A stretch of DNA of 64,000 nucleotides from Buxus sempervirens (Eukaryota; Streptophyta; Magnoliopsida; Buxales; Buxaceae), in NCBI GenBank assembly GCA_947561395.2, contig OX387183.1, forward strand, positions 5,203,883 to 5,267,882. Reading direction: 5' to 3'. Of this stretch, positions 44,864 to 57,372 are shown in pieces. Position 1 is the stretch's first letter. Every line of letters begins with the position of its first letter. The notes beneath the pieces were generated by a model. It was not told the origin of the DNA, ran no database searches, and saw only the letters and a list, made by a program, of their open reading frames with translations. The position numbers and the translations under genes were made by a program.

Positions 44864-47800
44864 TGTAAGCATCTCATTTTTTGCGCTCCCAGAAAAGCCG
44901 GAAATGCAAAACCCAGTTAAAAAGTTAAACCCTAAGGGGTGAAAAATTGACTTTTGATCAAATGAAAATTGGCCACCTCACTTTATCTCAATAGATAGAG
45001 GGCTTCGATACGAGTCCAATGCAACTAAGTGTGCTCAAATCGGAGTTCGGATGAAGGAGATATGAGCTGTCAAAGTTTCCAAGCAGCAAAACGGGAAACT
45101 GAACACATGGCAAAGAAATTGCACACGTGGCAGCCAACGCAGCAAAATATCTCAGGGACTAAATCTTAAATATCCAAAAATTGTCAAATATCTCGGGACT
45201 AAATGAAAATTCGCAGGGGCAATCCGTAGATATCCAAAAGTGTCAAATCGATCGAATCGGTCAAGTCGAGGGGCAAATCTGTAATTTTTTCGATTTGTAT
45301 CTGACCCAATATGTCGAATACACATACCTCAGTGTATAACCGACACTATTCATCAGATACAAGGAGATTTTCCAGCGAGATTCGCGCCTATTCCCCGACA
45401 ATTTTGCGGCGGCATTAAAATTTCGAATAATTGTGTTTTGTATTCGGCATTTAATGCCGGATACAAAGGGATATGTGTGTAGCTGGCCATGGAAGCCGGC
45501 TATAAATAAGAATTAGTGTATCCGGCATATAATGCCGGATACATTAAGTTTGCCCATAAAAACCCAGCAGCCACCACTGGTCGGGGTTGGCTTCTTTTGC
45601 TGGTTTTCAACTTTCTTCCCCCACTTTTTCCCACCTGAATCCTTCCTTCTTTAACTCCCTTTGCCCTCCATAACCCCATCACACCATCCCAAGTCACTAC
45701 CACCCTTCTCTTGCTTCTTCTTCTTCAAGTACACCCCACCAAAAAGGAGGTGCACCTGCTGTAGTTGTTGGAGAGGAAGCCTCCAGCCACTGTTCAACCT
45801 CCCAGAGGTGTTTTTATCTTGCTTCAAGGGTTAAGAACCACCAGGTAATGCTCCTCCACACCTTGTACTTCATATATATTAAAACCAGAATTTTTCAAAG
45901 GATTTCCCAAGCTTGTCCTCCTCTTTTGCATGAACTCATTGCCATGGCATTCTAAGCATGTATATGCTCTATTTTTCCAGTCATGAGAACCACCACAGGT
46001 AAGAGGTCCACGTAGGTTTTTTAGGGAGTATGGGAGTCCATTTTTCACACACCTTTTAGTATCCTTTAGTTGCTGTTCTTGGTTTTGTTTTAAGCCTTTT
46101 GCAAGGGGAGCTTGTTCCTCTATGATTTGATCCAATGTACCCCGTATAAACCCCCCTTCTCTTCCCCTTCTCTAGAGTCGTGTGCTTGGGGCATGGAGCC
46201 CAGATGCAGCCCTTGTTGGAGGTCGCAAGTGGTGCGTGTGAGCTCAGCTGGGATATTTTCTGTGTGTGCATGGCTACTATTTTGCATGAGTATTTTGCCT
46301 TGTATGGTTTGTTGCATTTGCATACGTAGTGGCATGCATGCTAGGATGATATGAGCCTTTGTCTCTTGCTGTCTTTTTTACATGATTGACCAGGCTTTCC
46401 TTGCATGCTAGCTACTGTTTTCAGCATTTAAAAGTCAGACCATGTGAATATGCTAGACGTGTATGCATGTGTTCTCAGGCATTAAAGAGATGCCAACATG
46501 CTTGGCTCATGGTGTTTGTTTCCATCTAACAATTGCATGAATGTAAACTAGTTTACAGATCTTAGGGTGCATCCTTGGATGTGCTGGAGCATGAGTTCTC
46601 TCGAATGTCTTTTAGCTAGTAGGATCTATGCGTGGTTGTTATTTGCTGTCCTTCTTTTGTTTTGAAAATAACGGGTTGTGGATCATTGTTGTGTCTCTCC
46701 TCTACCATTCACGGTTGCTGTTCTTGAAGCCTATAGGGCGAGTTACATTTTCTCTTCTGCCCTCCATGGTTTTTATGTGAAATTGGTAAGTACATAGGGT
46801 ATGTTGGGGTTGCTGTTGGTAGCAGCTGCAGTCCCCTGTGGTTCCTCTTTTCGGCAGGCTTAACTCATGTGTTGTGTATGCAATGCTAATACCATGAGTG
46901 GGAGACCCCATTGCCATGATCCCCACCCCACTTGCCCACCAATTCCAGCCCCTGGAAGCACCTTAATCCCCCCAAATAGTGGCTGTTCCCAGCACTTGTA
47001 GTAGGCTCCTTTAGTTGTTTTTATGAGTGCATGCATGGCTGGTGTGGAGGTTTAGTTGTCCCATGTAATTTTATGCATGCGTGACACATCAACATGATCC
47101 CATTCCCCCCCTCCAACCTCCTTGCAAAGGGCTCATTTGAGTTGCTGTTGGGGACAGCAGTAGGCCTTGGCACTACTGCTGTCCCCTGCTTTACAATGTA
47201 TTGTTTTGTGATTGTTTGGTATGGTATGATAGCCTAGTCATAGGCTTGGTATTGCTCATTGTTTTGCGGATCAGAATGCCTACAGGTGGGGGTGCCTAGG
47301 CCCCTACAATGTTGCGGGAATTATTGAAAAGAGCAAGGAGGGGCAGCAACCCCATGCCCTCCTTTCCCTTTGGCCTTTGTTGAGAAGCCCCAAAGGAGGC
47401 CAAATGAGATGCCTCCCCATGATCTGAACCAATGTGGGCCTTCCCAGGGGCCCACATGACTTATAGGACCCCCTAGGAAGCCCATGAAACCATCCCAATT
47501 GCCAAACCTCGAAAAAGAAAAGTTTTAAGGTGATCCGGCAACTCAAGCCAGATCACCTATTGCTTGTGCTTAGCCGGCAACTAAGGTCGGATACATAGCA
47601 GAAGTACCATTTTGTGTTTGCCCTTTGTCTTGCCGGATTTTCATGCTATTTTTAACAAAACCCAATTTGGGACATGGACCATTGGTCCAACCAGATGCAT
47701 AGTAGGCCTTCCAACGGGGCCCACCAAGCCCAATAAATTCCTTTGTACATGCAATTAAGCAACTTAAGCAAGTAATTGAACTGAGTGGGCTAGACCCAAT

Positions 47801-48587
47801 GCGGCCCACCCAAACTTGATGTGTGGAATGCATGTTTGAACTGTATGGTTTAGCCGAGACCCAAGGCTAGGGCCTATCGGGCCCGCCAAAGCCCACTAAC
47901 CAAACCAAGAAAGGGCACAAACCCTAAACCTTGAGGGACTCGGGCTTTCAAGCCCAAATGTGGACTATGGGCCCCAAGCCCAAATCTCCAAACTCACTTT
48001 GGCTAACTTAAATAAGATAAATTGAAAACACTTTGGCCACCATCATGGGGGCCCACCTAAGGGCCTGCAAACCGAGGCCGACCCACCTTCACATGAAAGC
48101 CACTTAAATCTTTAAAAACCTAAGGTAAAATCCATTTACTAAACCTGAACCCAAAGGGCCTCTCAAGTTAGACTGAGGCCCATCAAGGGGCTTGTGGGCT
48201 TGACCAAGCCCACCAAGGACACCATGGGCCCTCCAACAAGGCCCACCTAGTCAGACTCAGATCAACTAAATTAAGCAAGATAAAATCGATTAAAGGGACC
48301 CACACCACTCAGGTGGTCTTGCCAGACTTAACCAAGTTACATGATGGATTAGGAATCGGGTGAGAACCAAAGTAAGCTGACTCAAACCAGAGAACCCACG
48401 GGACCTGTCATCCGACGGGGCGGATTGGGGTGTCTACGAACTTCCCCAGACCGCAACTGAGACCTATCTCAGAATCTCAAGCCGTAGACCAGACCAATAA
48501 ACAAGATTAGGCACCCAGGTGTTCGCCTGCACTCCATCAGGCGGTGGCAACTCCGAATTTTCCCGTGCGGCGTTTCCGGCGCACGCA
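44864..48587 (+). mobile_element. F2 LTR (3.7 kb) inside D 5' LTR
   Basis: Starts TGTAAGCATCTCATTTTTTGCG and ends CGGCGCACGCA; the start and end resemble those of the F2 LTRs at 58367 and 4360. It has a TATA-like CTATAAATAAG (45500-45510) between two palindromes, a donor CCAG/GTAATG (GT at 45845-45846), and a primer-site-like TGGCAACTCC (48545-48554). The flanks TTATC and TACCT do not match. Compared with the uninterrupted 3' LTR a few bases are missing at the right junction, so the target duplication was lost. It is longer than the other F2 copies, and I see no internal coding region. Confidence 0.72.
45439..45543. repeat. Palindromes around TATA box in F2 LTR (CCGGATAC core)
   Basis: TGTATTCGGCATTTAATGCCGGATACA (given by arms TGTATTCGGCAT/ATGCCGGATACA), AGCTGGCCATGGAAGCCGGCT, and TGTATCCGGCAT/ATGCCGGATACA at 45516-45543. 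Two more weaker units (GATCCGGCAACTCAAGCC and CCGGCAACTAAGGTCGG) lie at 47533-47593. The core is the same as in element C although the LTR family differs. Confidence 0.85.
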
Positions 48588-48979
48588 TACCTAGATATGG
48601 TGTGTTCATATGAAGGGTTCAGAATTAATTGGATCATTCATATGGAAGAACCACACGTCCTTCTATTATTTTTTTCTTTACTTTAGATTAAGATTTTCTT
48701 GCAAGCCTTTTTCAAAACAAGAACAATCCTTGGCAACCACCTTGTGTATGAATAGGAATGCCTAATACCTTCCCCTATTCACAACCTAATCTCCTTATCC
48801 ATCTCTAGTTTTTTATTTTGAAATAGAGTTATTTTTACTCTAGTTTTGCCTTTTGTATTTTATTTGATTGTTTTGATATCCATTCACACCTAAAATTGAA
48901 TGGAGGTGAGTCCTCTCTTTTTTATGAATCCCGTGTGAGGATAAGGAAGTCATTGAATTTATTTTCCATGTCTCACAAC

Positions 48980-48997
48980 TGGCAACTCCGCTAAGAA
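48980..48997 (+). other. Primer binding site of element D
   Basis: TGGCAACTCCGCTAAGAA after the 5' LTR end. It differs from the element C site at four positions (G to A changes and others), as expected for an older copy. Confidence 0.78.
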
Positions 48998-50596
48998 CAT
49001 AGTGGATTTAAGCCTTGATTTGTGTATGTTTTATTTTTAATGGAAATGCTTGTTGTTTTGTTTTATTGGGCATGTTTGATGCGTTTTAAATCTGACTTAT
49101 TGGTTAAAAACTCATGGGGGTAGAAACATGTTTAAATTTGATTTATAGGGCTGTTTCTAGAAACATGTATAGGGGGCTTGTTTTGCTAAACCATGCTCAT
49201 TTGCTGTATTTTTATGATAGCATGTTTTAATTCAGATTTTCAATGCCATATTTTGATCATAATAGGATGAGTATGAAATCTGAATATTTGGTTTGTGTTT
49301 TGATTATTTCAGCATGTTCAAGCATGATTGATTGTTTCTTTGTATAACATGATAACATGATTACATGTTTGTTTGCTATTTTGTATGAACATAGGATTAA
49401 CATGATCATGCTTAGGTTAAGTTATTACCTTGCTTATTTGTGCATATTTCCAATGTGATATTTGTATTATACCTTGGTTTGTCTATATGCATGGTTGCGG
49501 AAAAGAGTGGCAAGGGGCTGGGAGGTTGTGAATGCACACATTTATTTAAATGCACTGTGCACTTTTTTATTTTTTTACACAGCCTATACATTACCTATAG
49601 GTAGTTGAACCTGAATGTGTGTAGCTTGGCGCAACGAGGTCGTTACTTCGGAAAGCGAAAGTGAAAACATTCACCTTAGAACTTTGAGCTAATGATGTGA
49701 TGACAGTGTGAATCTTTGATTTTGGTCATCACTAGGCTTGAGATCTATGTTGTCATTAAACCAAAACCCAAAACCCCTATGCTTGAAGATGGAGAAACAC
49801 GTTTTCAGCCGAAGTAAACAATTATGATGGGGAAATGGGTTTGTAATTGAGGGAAGGCCGTTTGCATGGTTCACAAGGCCAAGGTATGATATGGATACCA
49901 TATTGAAGGTAAATACATAAAATTTAGTTTTAGAATTACTTTCATGTCATGTAAAGTAAGTGTCATGATGTCCATGTGTTTGGGATGGTATTTTTCCTAA
50001 TGAGGTATTGTATCCTAAGATTGGTGTAGCTTATAGGAAGAGTTCTAACTCTTCTCAGAAGTCAACTTACCCAAATCAATATAGGAGGCAACACCATGCA
50101 TATGGTGTCCAATGGTGGAGGGAGCATGTGCTCTCCTTTGTGTGCATAGTACTAACTCTCTTTTGTAAGAAATTCAAATAAAAAGACATCAAAGAGGTGC
50201 TGGTACAGAAGGCAAAGTTTGTAAATTAGCATAGGATTTTTTATTTTTCCTTTTGAAAGCCCAAGAAGGCCAAGATGTAATTTTATTTCAACCCAAGAAG
50301 TCAAAGTTGCAATGTAATTTCAGCCCTCGAAGGCAAAGTTGTAATTTGTTGGTTTCTTACATGTGTTTGTTTTTGTTGAAGAGCCCTTGTACATGCTTGT
50401 TATACATTTTTTTTTTGTTTGTTAATTCTATGTGGTTCATAGGAGTTCATGCAATTTTTTTTTTTTTGCAACAAATAGTATCAAAGTCCTCTTTGGGACA
50501 GTCTAGAAGCCTTTCAATGGTGAACCGTATGTTTGGATGAGCAATCAAGTTAATCAAATCGATTGGAAAACAAAAAAAAATTGAAATCTGTCCGTA
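48998..50596 (+). other. Element D leader, first part
   Basis: Noncoding. The conserved leader motif (TGTGTAGCTTGGCGCAACG, then ACTTCGGAAAGCGAAAGTG) lies at 49617-49672. The remainder is AT-rich and collinear with element B on the opposite strand (32700-33600). The open frame at 50253-50540 has no family motif. Confidence 0.7.
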
Positions 50597-50703
50597 ATCC
50601 GCACTTAATATGCGGATGTAGCCTGACCACATTTTGTCTACAGACAAAACCTGATTGCAGTGTATATGCGGTCACGGCTAAACTGCACTAAGTATGCGGT
50701 TTA
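50597..50703. repeat. Leader palindromes of element D (CCGCAT core)
   Basis: ATCCGCACTTAATATGCGGAT (50597-50617), GACCACATTTTGTCTACAG-type unit, GATTGCAGTGTATATGCGGTC and AAACTGCACTAAGTATGCGGTTT (50681-50703). They match in type the array in this element's own LTRs. Confidence 0.85.
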
Positions 50704-51149
50704 CGATTTAAGTCAATTCTAGCAACTTTTGCAAACAAATTTGGTTCCTTTAACCTTTTAAGTGATACAAACAGATAATAAACAATTCAATAAGAGTAAA
50801 GGGCATCCAAATTCTTCTAAACTCACTTAAACCAAAGGGTTAAACTCATTTTAGGAAATTTTACCTAATTTGAACATATAACTTAACTCAATGAATGGAA
50901 GTGATAATGGAAAAATGAGTTTCACATCAATGTTGCAAAACATATTCTTGAAGTGCAATCTAATGGGAGAATGAGGAAAGAAAACTTCAAATCATTTTAA
51001 TCTCCAAAGTTTGATAAGAACAATCCAATTTTAAAATCTGTTCTTTAATAATAAATTACCAAACATGAAAAAACTTTTCTTAAAGAACAATGTGATTGTC
51101 AAACCATAGGTATCTTAGGAACCTTGGAATCTCAAATGGGACACTTGGA
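50704..51149 (+). other. Element D leader between palindromes and hairpin array
   Basis: AT-rich noncoding sequence collinear with the minus strand of element B at 32150-32520. No gene seen. Confidence 0.6.
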
Positions 51150-52620
51150 AGCCATTAAATTCCAAGCAAAAAAAAAATTTCAAAACAAAAACAATCAGAA
51201 ATAAAAGATTTAAAATCAAGTTCCTTAATGCAACTTGAGTTTCTTTTTCAACTCAAAAGTCTTAAAGAAGATTCAAAATTTCCATGGGCCTCTAAGAGCC
51301 TTTGAATTTTAGATTTTCTTCAAAATTTCCATGGGCCACTGAGAGCCTTTGAATTTCAGATTTTCTTCAAAATTTCCATAGGCCTCTGAAAGCCTTTGAA
51401 TTTCATATTTTCTTCAAAATTTCCATGGGCCACTGAGAGCCTTTGAATTTCAGATTTTCTTCAAATTTTCCATAGGCTTCTGAAAGCCTTTGAATTTCAG
51501 ATGTTCTTCCAAATTTCCATGGGCCTCTGAAAGCATTTGAATTTTAGATTTTTAACTTCATAGGCCCTTGGAAGCCTAAGTAATTCCATCTAGCCCTTCA
51601 TAGGCTCCTGAAGGCCTGCTAATTTCAGGAGGCATTGGAAGCCTTGATTCCAATTAATATCTTGTAGGACATGTTGGAAGCCCTAAAATATTCCAACAAA
51701 CTCTTTGGGTGGTCTTTTTTGTACCAACCAACTCATAAGCCCTTGGAAGCTTGAGTAATTCCAAGACACTCTGTGATTTGCCTAAAAGCTTTTATTTTAG
51801 GCATTTCATATCTTGCGAGATATGTTGGAAGCCCTAGAATATTCCAACAAACTCGTTTGATGGTCTTTTTCGTACCAACCAATTCATAAGCCTTTGGAAG
51901 CTTGAGTAATTCCAAGACACTCTGTGATTTACCTAAAAGCTTTTATTTTAGGCATTTCATATCTTATGGGACATGTTGGAAGCCCTAGAATATTCCAACA
52001 AATTCTTTGAATGGTCTTTTTGTACCAACCAATTCATAAGCCCTTGGAAGCTTACATAATTCCAAGAAATTTTCATAGGCCTAAGGAAGCCTGCTTAATT
52101 CCTTAACTCATAAGACCTCTGAAAGCCTGAAATTTCAGAATTTATCTCTTGGACCGTCTATAAGCCTTTGAATTATAGACACATATTTTTGGGCCGTTTG
52201 AAAGCCTCTGAATTTCAAACATCAATCCCTTTGGGCCGTTTATAAGCCTCTGAATTATAGACACATCATATCTGGGTCATCTATGAGCCTCTGAATTATA
52301 GACACTTACTCTTGGGCTATCTAAAAGCCTCCGAATTTTAGATACCTCATAAGCCTTCTAAAGCTTGAATCTAGAAAATCATAGGACTTCTAAAAGCCTT
52401 TAAATTTCAGAACACATCTTTGGGCCATCTATAAGCCTCTGAATTATAGACACACATCTTTGGGCCATTTGAAAGCCTTTGAACTTCAAACATCAATTCT
52501 TTTGGGCCGTCTATAAGCCTCTGAGTTATAAACACATATCCTTTGGGCCGTTTGAAAGCCTCTAAATTTCAGACATTACTTATTCTTTGGGACCTTTTGG
52601 AAGCCTTTAAATTCCATATT
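51150..52620 (+). repeat. Array of covarying hairpins in element D leader
   Basis: About 25 diverged units, each with a short stem around a loop of GCCTCTGAA type. Examples: GTCTATAA-loop-TTATAGAC (52156-52180), GTTTGAAA-loop-TTTCAAAC (52196-52220), ATCTAAAA-loop-TTTTAGAT (52319-52343). A second class has TGTTGGAA...TTCCAACA (near 51671, 51822, 51973) and CTTGGAAGC...TTCCAAG (near 51742, 51894). The stem sequences differ between units, but in many units both arms change together. It is homologous in position to the array at 22505-23992 of element C, where units are uniform. Confidence 0.9.
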
Positions 52621-52840
52621 CTTTTGGATGGTCATTTGTACCAACAACTTCTCTTCAAGGTCAATTTCGACCAAAACAAAGAAAAGAAAAAATATAAAAA
52701 AATAAGAAAAGCAAAAAAAAAAAACTTTTTGTAATTCAAACTCATGTTCACTCAAACATGCATACATGCATCCGTGATTTGTGTGAGTTTTGAGTTGAAT
52801 TATGCCATGATTGTGTTTCTTTTTCTTTTCTCTTTACTAG
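52621..52840 (+). other. A-rich spacer and acceptor before element D gag
   Basis: An AAAAGAAAAAA stretch, then a long pyrimidine tract (TTTCTTTTTCTTTTCTC) and TTTACTAG followed by GTTTC: candidate 3' splice site, AG at 52839-52840. Confidence 0.6.
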
Positions 52841-52907
52841 GTTTCTCTTTGTGGCAATCATTGCTACGCACCGAAGTCCATACTCGCTAAGATCCAAAAC
52901 TGCCAGA

Positions 52908-54380
52908 ATGAATCTGGAAAACCAATCAACTGTATCTGCTCAAGACTTTATCAGCTTCAAGAGTAGGTAGCTGGGACAGCTAAGCTATTGGAAACATTGC
53001 TGTATAACCAAGCCCAAGCCCAAGCAGCTCAAAACCTCAACTTCCCACCAAGCACCTCCACCACAAACCACCACCCCACCTCAATCGGAATTTCACCAAA
53101 CAATGCCTGAACCCATACTGGTTGGAGAGGAGGAAATTGAATCAGTGAAAGAAAAAGAAAAGGAAAGAATGAGGAAGGAGATGGAAAAGAAGGTCATGAG
53201 TAAGTTGGAATCTCTACAAGATGAGCTGAGGGAAGTGAAAGGGGTTAATTCATTCAAAGGCATGAATTTCGAAGACCTGTGCCTATTCCCCGATGTATGT
53301 CTACCGGCTAAATTTAAATTCCCAGATTTTGAAAAATATGATGGTACTGGCTGCCCAATGAGCCATTTGAAGTTATACTGCGGGGTTTTATGCCAGTTTG
53401 ACTGAGATGACGGCATACTAATCCAACTCTTCCAGAGGAGCTTAACTGGAGCTGCTTTGAGGTGGTTTGCCACCTTGGATCACGGAAATATAAGAAGGTG
53501 AAAGGATTTGGCAGATGCCTTCTTGGCGCAATACAGATTCAACTCGGAGATCGTGCCAGACCGGTACGACATGATGAGGATAAGAAAGGGAAAATATGAG
53601 TCCGTGAGGCAATATGCTAAAAGATGGAGGGAGGCTGCCTCTCAGGTCAGGCCACCCATGTTGGAACCAGAAATGATTTCTACATTCATTAACACACTAG
53701 GGCAGCCATTCTACAGTCATTTGGTGGGTTAGACTACTACCAATTTTGCTGTCCTGGTACAAGTGACCAACCGGATTGAGGATGGGATCAAATTCGGCAA
53801 GATAATTGATCATTCCGCCATGGTCAGTCAACAAGACTCCACTCATAATAAGGGACATGGTAATGGAAAGAAAAAATTTTGAGGAAAGGAGAGAAGCAGA
53901 AGTGAATATGGTGCAATTTCCCAAGGAACCCTTTCAAATCAATCCCAATCCATCTCCTATCAAGTCAACTCATCAAGTTCCTTTACCTCCTATTCATGCC
54001 CTTAAACCAATCAGCTCCCAAGGAGGACAACGAAGTAAGAAAAAGAAGGAAATTTTCTAAACTGCCTATGAGACCATTTGAACTTTTGCCTACCTTACTT
54101 TAGAAGGGTTATATGACTTTGAAGTTGCCAAATCCTCACGCAAGCAAGGGGAAGAGTTATGATTCATCTACAATTTATAATTATCATATGAGCACTCCAG
54201 GGCATACCACTGATCATTGCTTGGCCCTAAAGCATGAAATTCAGGATTTGTTGAATAATAACTCTTTATCATTTAATTCAGTCACACCCACTCCTCCTCC
54301 CACCAGCAACAATGGGGCAAGCACGTCACATACGATGGGGGTAATTTTCTCTGAAGAAAGAAGATTTGACACTTCTTAGC
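52908..54380 (+). pseudogene. Element D gag pseudogene
   Basis: The ATG at 52908 starts NLENQSTVSAQDF, but stops follow within about 20 codons. From 53103 the frame matches element C closely: Lys/Glu coiled coil, LCLFPDVCLPAKFKFPDFEK, LFQRSLTGAALRWFA, QYRFNSEIVPDRYDMMR, QVRPPMLEPEMIS. In-frame stops at 53403-53405, 53499-53501 (TGA for Trp) and 53730-53732 (TAG for Gln), plus frameshifts near 53870 and 54060, break it. The knuckle YNYHMSTPGHTTDHC has lost its first Cys. Unlike element C it keeps the helix KHEIQDLLNNN after the knuckle, so it shows what C has deleted. Confidence 0.88.
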
Positions 54381-54560
54381 TTATCACTCCTATTGGTCCA
54401 ACACTCAAGGTTTATTTTGAAAGAAATGCTCCTGGTTATGAGAAGGAAGGCTTCCCTCACTCAGCAAGAGAAAGAAATTTTCTAAAAAAGGCAGAAAAGT
54501 CAGCTTTTACTTTTGAGAATTGGGGCAGCTCTCGAATTCCCTTGTTCTCTGAAAGAAACC
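54381..54560 (+). pseudogene. Gag extension remnant of element D
   Basis: LITPIGPTLKVYFE-like reading, then directly SAREREFL-like text equivalent to YSATERNFLKKKEKLAF of element C. The acidic linker of about 400 bp present in C (25700-26090) is missing here. Confidence 0.55.
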
Positions 54561-57354
54561 CCTATAAAAAGAATGCACATTTCCTGAGGATCATAAGGAG
54601 CCTTGTTCTCAGGAAGTGATTCAATAAAGACTCTTAAAAAGGGGGGATTTTCCCCTTCTACATTTTTCTATAAAAAAAAAAAGTTTTCAGCAAGGTCCTT
54701 TTACTTATGAATCATATCTCCCATTGAATTCCATTAAGTTGAATATGACTTCGACATTGGGTTCAATTTTGAGACCAAAATCAAAGAAAAAGACATTTTA
54801 TATGAAAATTCAAATCTTTTTAAATGCCATGAGAAGAATATTCTACAAAATTATGAAATGACTAATTTTATGGCTGTTGGAACCAAAGATGACCCATAGT
54901 CTTTAACAGAAAAGATAGAAGAAGATTTGAAGTTTCTTCATTAGAATACAGAAAGGATCGCACCACTTGCTGATTCGTCCAAAGGGAAGTTGACAATATT
55001 GTTTGAAGAAATTTTGGAGTTTTGCACTTTAAAATATGAGAGAAGATTTGACCTTTTCGTTGGAAATAGAATTGGGCATCATTTGATGGAAGGAATCCAA
55101 ATCCATAAGATTGATCAAAAGGTGAGTAACTTGTTCATAACAGCGATTCTATTTGAAGAGGCTTTCATCTTGATAGAAGGTGATTAAAAAAAGAAAAGAA
55201 GAAAAAATTCCTGAACTAGTCATATAGTATAATTCTACCAAGTCTAAAAATTCAAACTTTTCTTAAAATGATAAGAGGCCTTTCTTTCTTATATTCCCAA
55301 AATTTTGAAATCCCTAGTTAGACCCTTTGAGCTTAATAAATTTTTCCAAGTAACCTAAATTTAGACTTGTAACACCACACTAGGGCAAATTTATTAAGGC
55401 ATAAAAAAAAAAAAGAATGAAGGGACAATTTAAAAAAAAGAAAGAAGGGGGCATTATTGAAGTTCAAAGGGATTTTGAAGATGTTTTTAGAAAAGGGGGC
55501 CAAAAATGAAAAGAGAAAAAAAGAAAAGAAAAAGAGATCATCAAATGCTATATGGAGAATGTCTTCAAAATTGTGAAGAGAAGAATAGAAAAAGATATTC
55601 AATACTGGAGAATAAGTTTCAAATGAAGAAATCAAAGTGGGGAAGAATTTCATTACGGGGGGCAATTTTGTATTCATTACAAGGGAAAATGCCTTAAAAA
55701 TTGCAATTTCAGTTAACCCATTTGATCATATGGTATTTGAGCCTTTTATTCCTTTTCTTTCTAAACAAACACAAAGCCTTCGTTTCTTCCCATTCATAAG
55801 TCCTCTTTGATTAAGAAATTTTGAATTAAGGCAGTTTTGACTACATAGTTGCCGGTGATGAAGGATAAAAAAAAAAAAGAAAAAGAAAAAAAACGAAAAA
55901 GTGGAGAAAATGTAGTGTAAACCCAAAAGGGCACTAGATGGCGAATAATCAACTCTCTACAAGAAGGAAATCATTAGAAAGGAAAGTCCAGAATTTGCAT
56001 AGATCCAGATGAAGTCTTCATATTGATGGTTATTTTGAGATACAGTCACTCTTCAAGTGATGGAGGAAAATTCTATTTTCAAGATTGAAGCAACATAATC
56101 AGAACTATGATATGAAGCATCTGTGAATGATTCTAAAGGTCATGGGAAAGATTTTAAAGGTTCCGAAGGCTTATTTTGGTCTTTCTTCATTTTCTGAAAT
56201 AATCTTCTCATTATTCAACTTCATTTTAATTCTTTTGGATTATACGCTAATAAGTGATAGTATCATTTTTCAAAAAAAAACACAAAAAGCAAAAACTATA
56301 TTTTTGGCCTATGATGAGCATCTATGTCTTTTCATAAAACATTGGTTTTGCAAGCATTAGAGAATTTTGAGGCAACTAGCATAAAACCTATTTTCTTATT
56401 TTTGTATTTGCATTCTTTTATTAAGGTTTCTTTTTGGCAAAGAGAAAAAAAAAAGAAAAAAGAAAGAGAGAGAGAGAAAGAAGAAAAAAAAAGAAAAAGA
56501 AGAAAAATGAAAAAAGATGATCATCTCTGCTAAGGGGCAAATGCTTCTTCAAGCAATCAAAACCGGGGCATGCTCAGCGTCTTTCCCTTTGGGTTTTCAT
56601 TGAAATGAATTACAACATCTAGAAGAAGCAGTCAAGCCTTAGTATTCGGATTTGAAAAAAAAAAAAAAGAAGAAGCTTCGAAGCAGTTGCATGTTTTCTC
56701 CTTTAAACAAGGGTTTCCAATTCTTTAATCATGAAGAAGGATTTTACTGAGGCAGTAAGAAGGCATGAAGAAGAGATCATGGGTAGTAAGGGCATGAGGT
56801 TAGATCATCAGATTATGATTTTCAAATCCATCAATCAAAAAGAGGGCATTCACTCGAGTAGTTAAAAAGCATAAAGGCAGGTTATGGGCAGTAAGGGCAC
56901 ATACATTATTATGGAGAGAGCAAGAAAATGAAGAAGCAAAAGCAAGTAGCAGAATATTCAAGCATAGGTTTGGGCATCACATAGCACCCAAGCAAGTCAA
57001 ATACAAAAAAAACCAAACAAGAAAATTCAATAAAATATTTCCTTCCTTATTGTTGAGTTGTAAAGTGAAAAACATCAAAAGCAATTGAATTTGCAGAGGT
57101 CAATTTTAAATCCACCTTATTTTCAAAATTTTCTTGTCTCAGATTTCTTTCTATAGCCACGAGAGCTCCAAGAAATTTGAGATAAAGAAGAGACGCCACC
57201 CCGTCAGACTTCAAGCAAGGGTTTCATTGGCTATCTTCAAATCCATGTTTTTTATCACTCCGTTGTTTGACCAAAGCAAGTTCAATTAATGAGGTTTTTT
57301 CAAAGATGCAATTTTGGGTTGCATCTATTCTTTACTGTTCATTGTGTTACAAAT
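54561..57354 (+). other. 3' noncoding region of element D
   Basis: Collinear with 26228-29140 of element C throughout (for example GGCATAAAAAAAAAAAGAATG near 55398 and CACGAGAGCTC near 57160). Purine tracts at 55500-55530 and 56440-56515. Open frames here are low complexity and not conserved as proteins. Confidence 0.8.
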
Positions 57355-57372
57355 CCAGCAAAGAGGGGTAGT
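57355..57372 (+). other. Polypurine tract of element D
   Basis: CAGCAAAGAGGGGTAGT directly before the 3' LTR; one or two changes from the element C tract. Confidence 0.85.

Larger units (their letters stand above)
42938..48977 (+). repeat. 5' LTR of element D, with nested F2 LTR
   Basis: TGTAGACACC...TCTCACA. About 2.3 kb without the insertion (44864-48587). It contains a damaged long hairpin near 43415-43495, palindromes (43554-43657), a TATA-like CATAAATAGA (43862), a donor CCAG/GTAAGC (GT at 43963-43964), and a tandem duplication of about 157 bp (44010-44166 and 44167-44325) that is also present in the 3' LTR. Confidence 0.88.
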
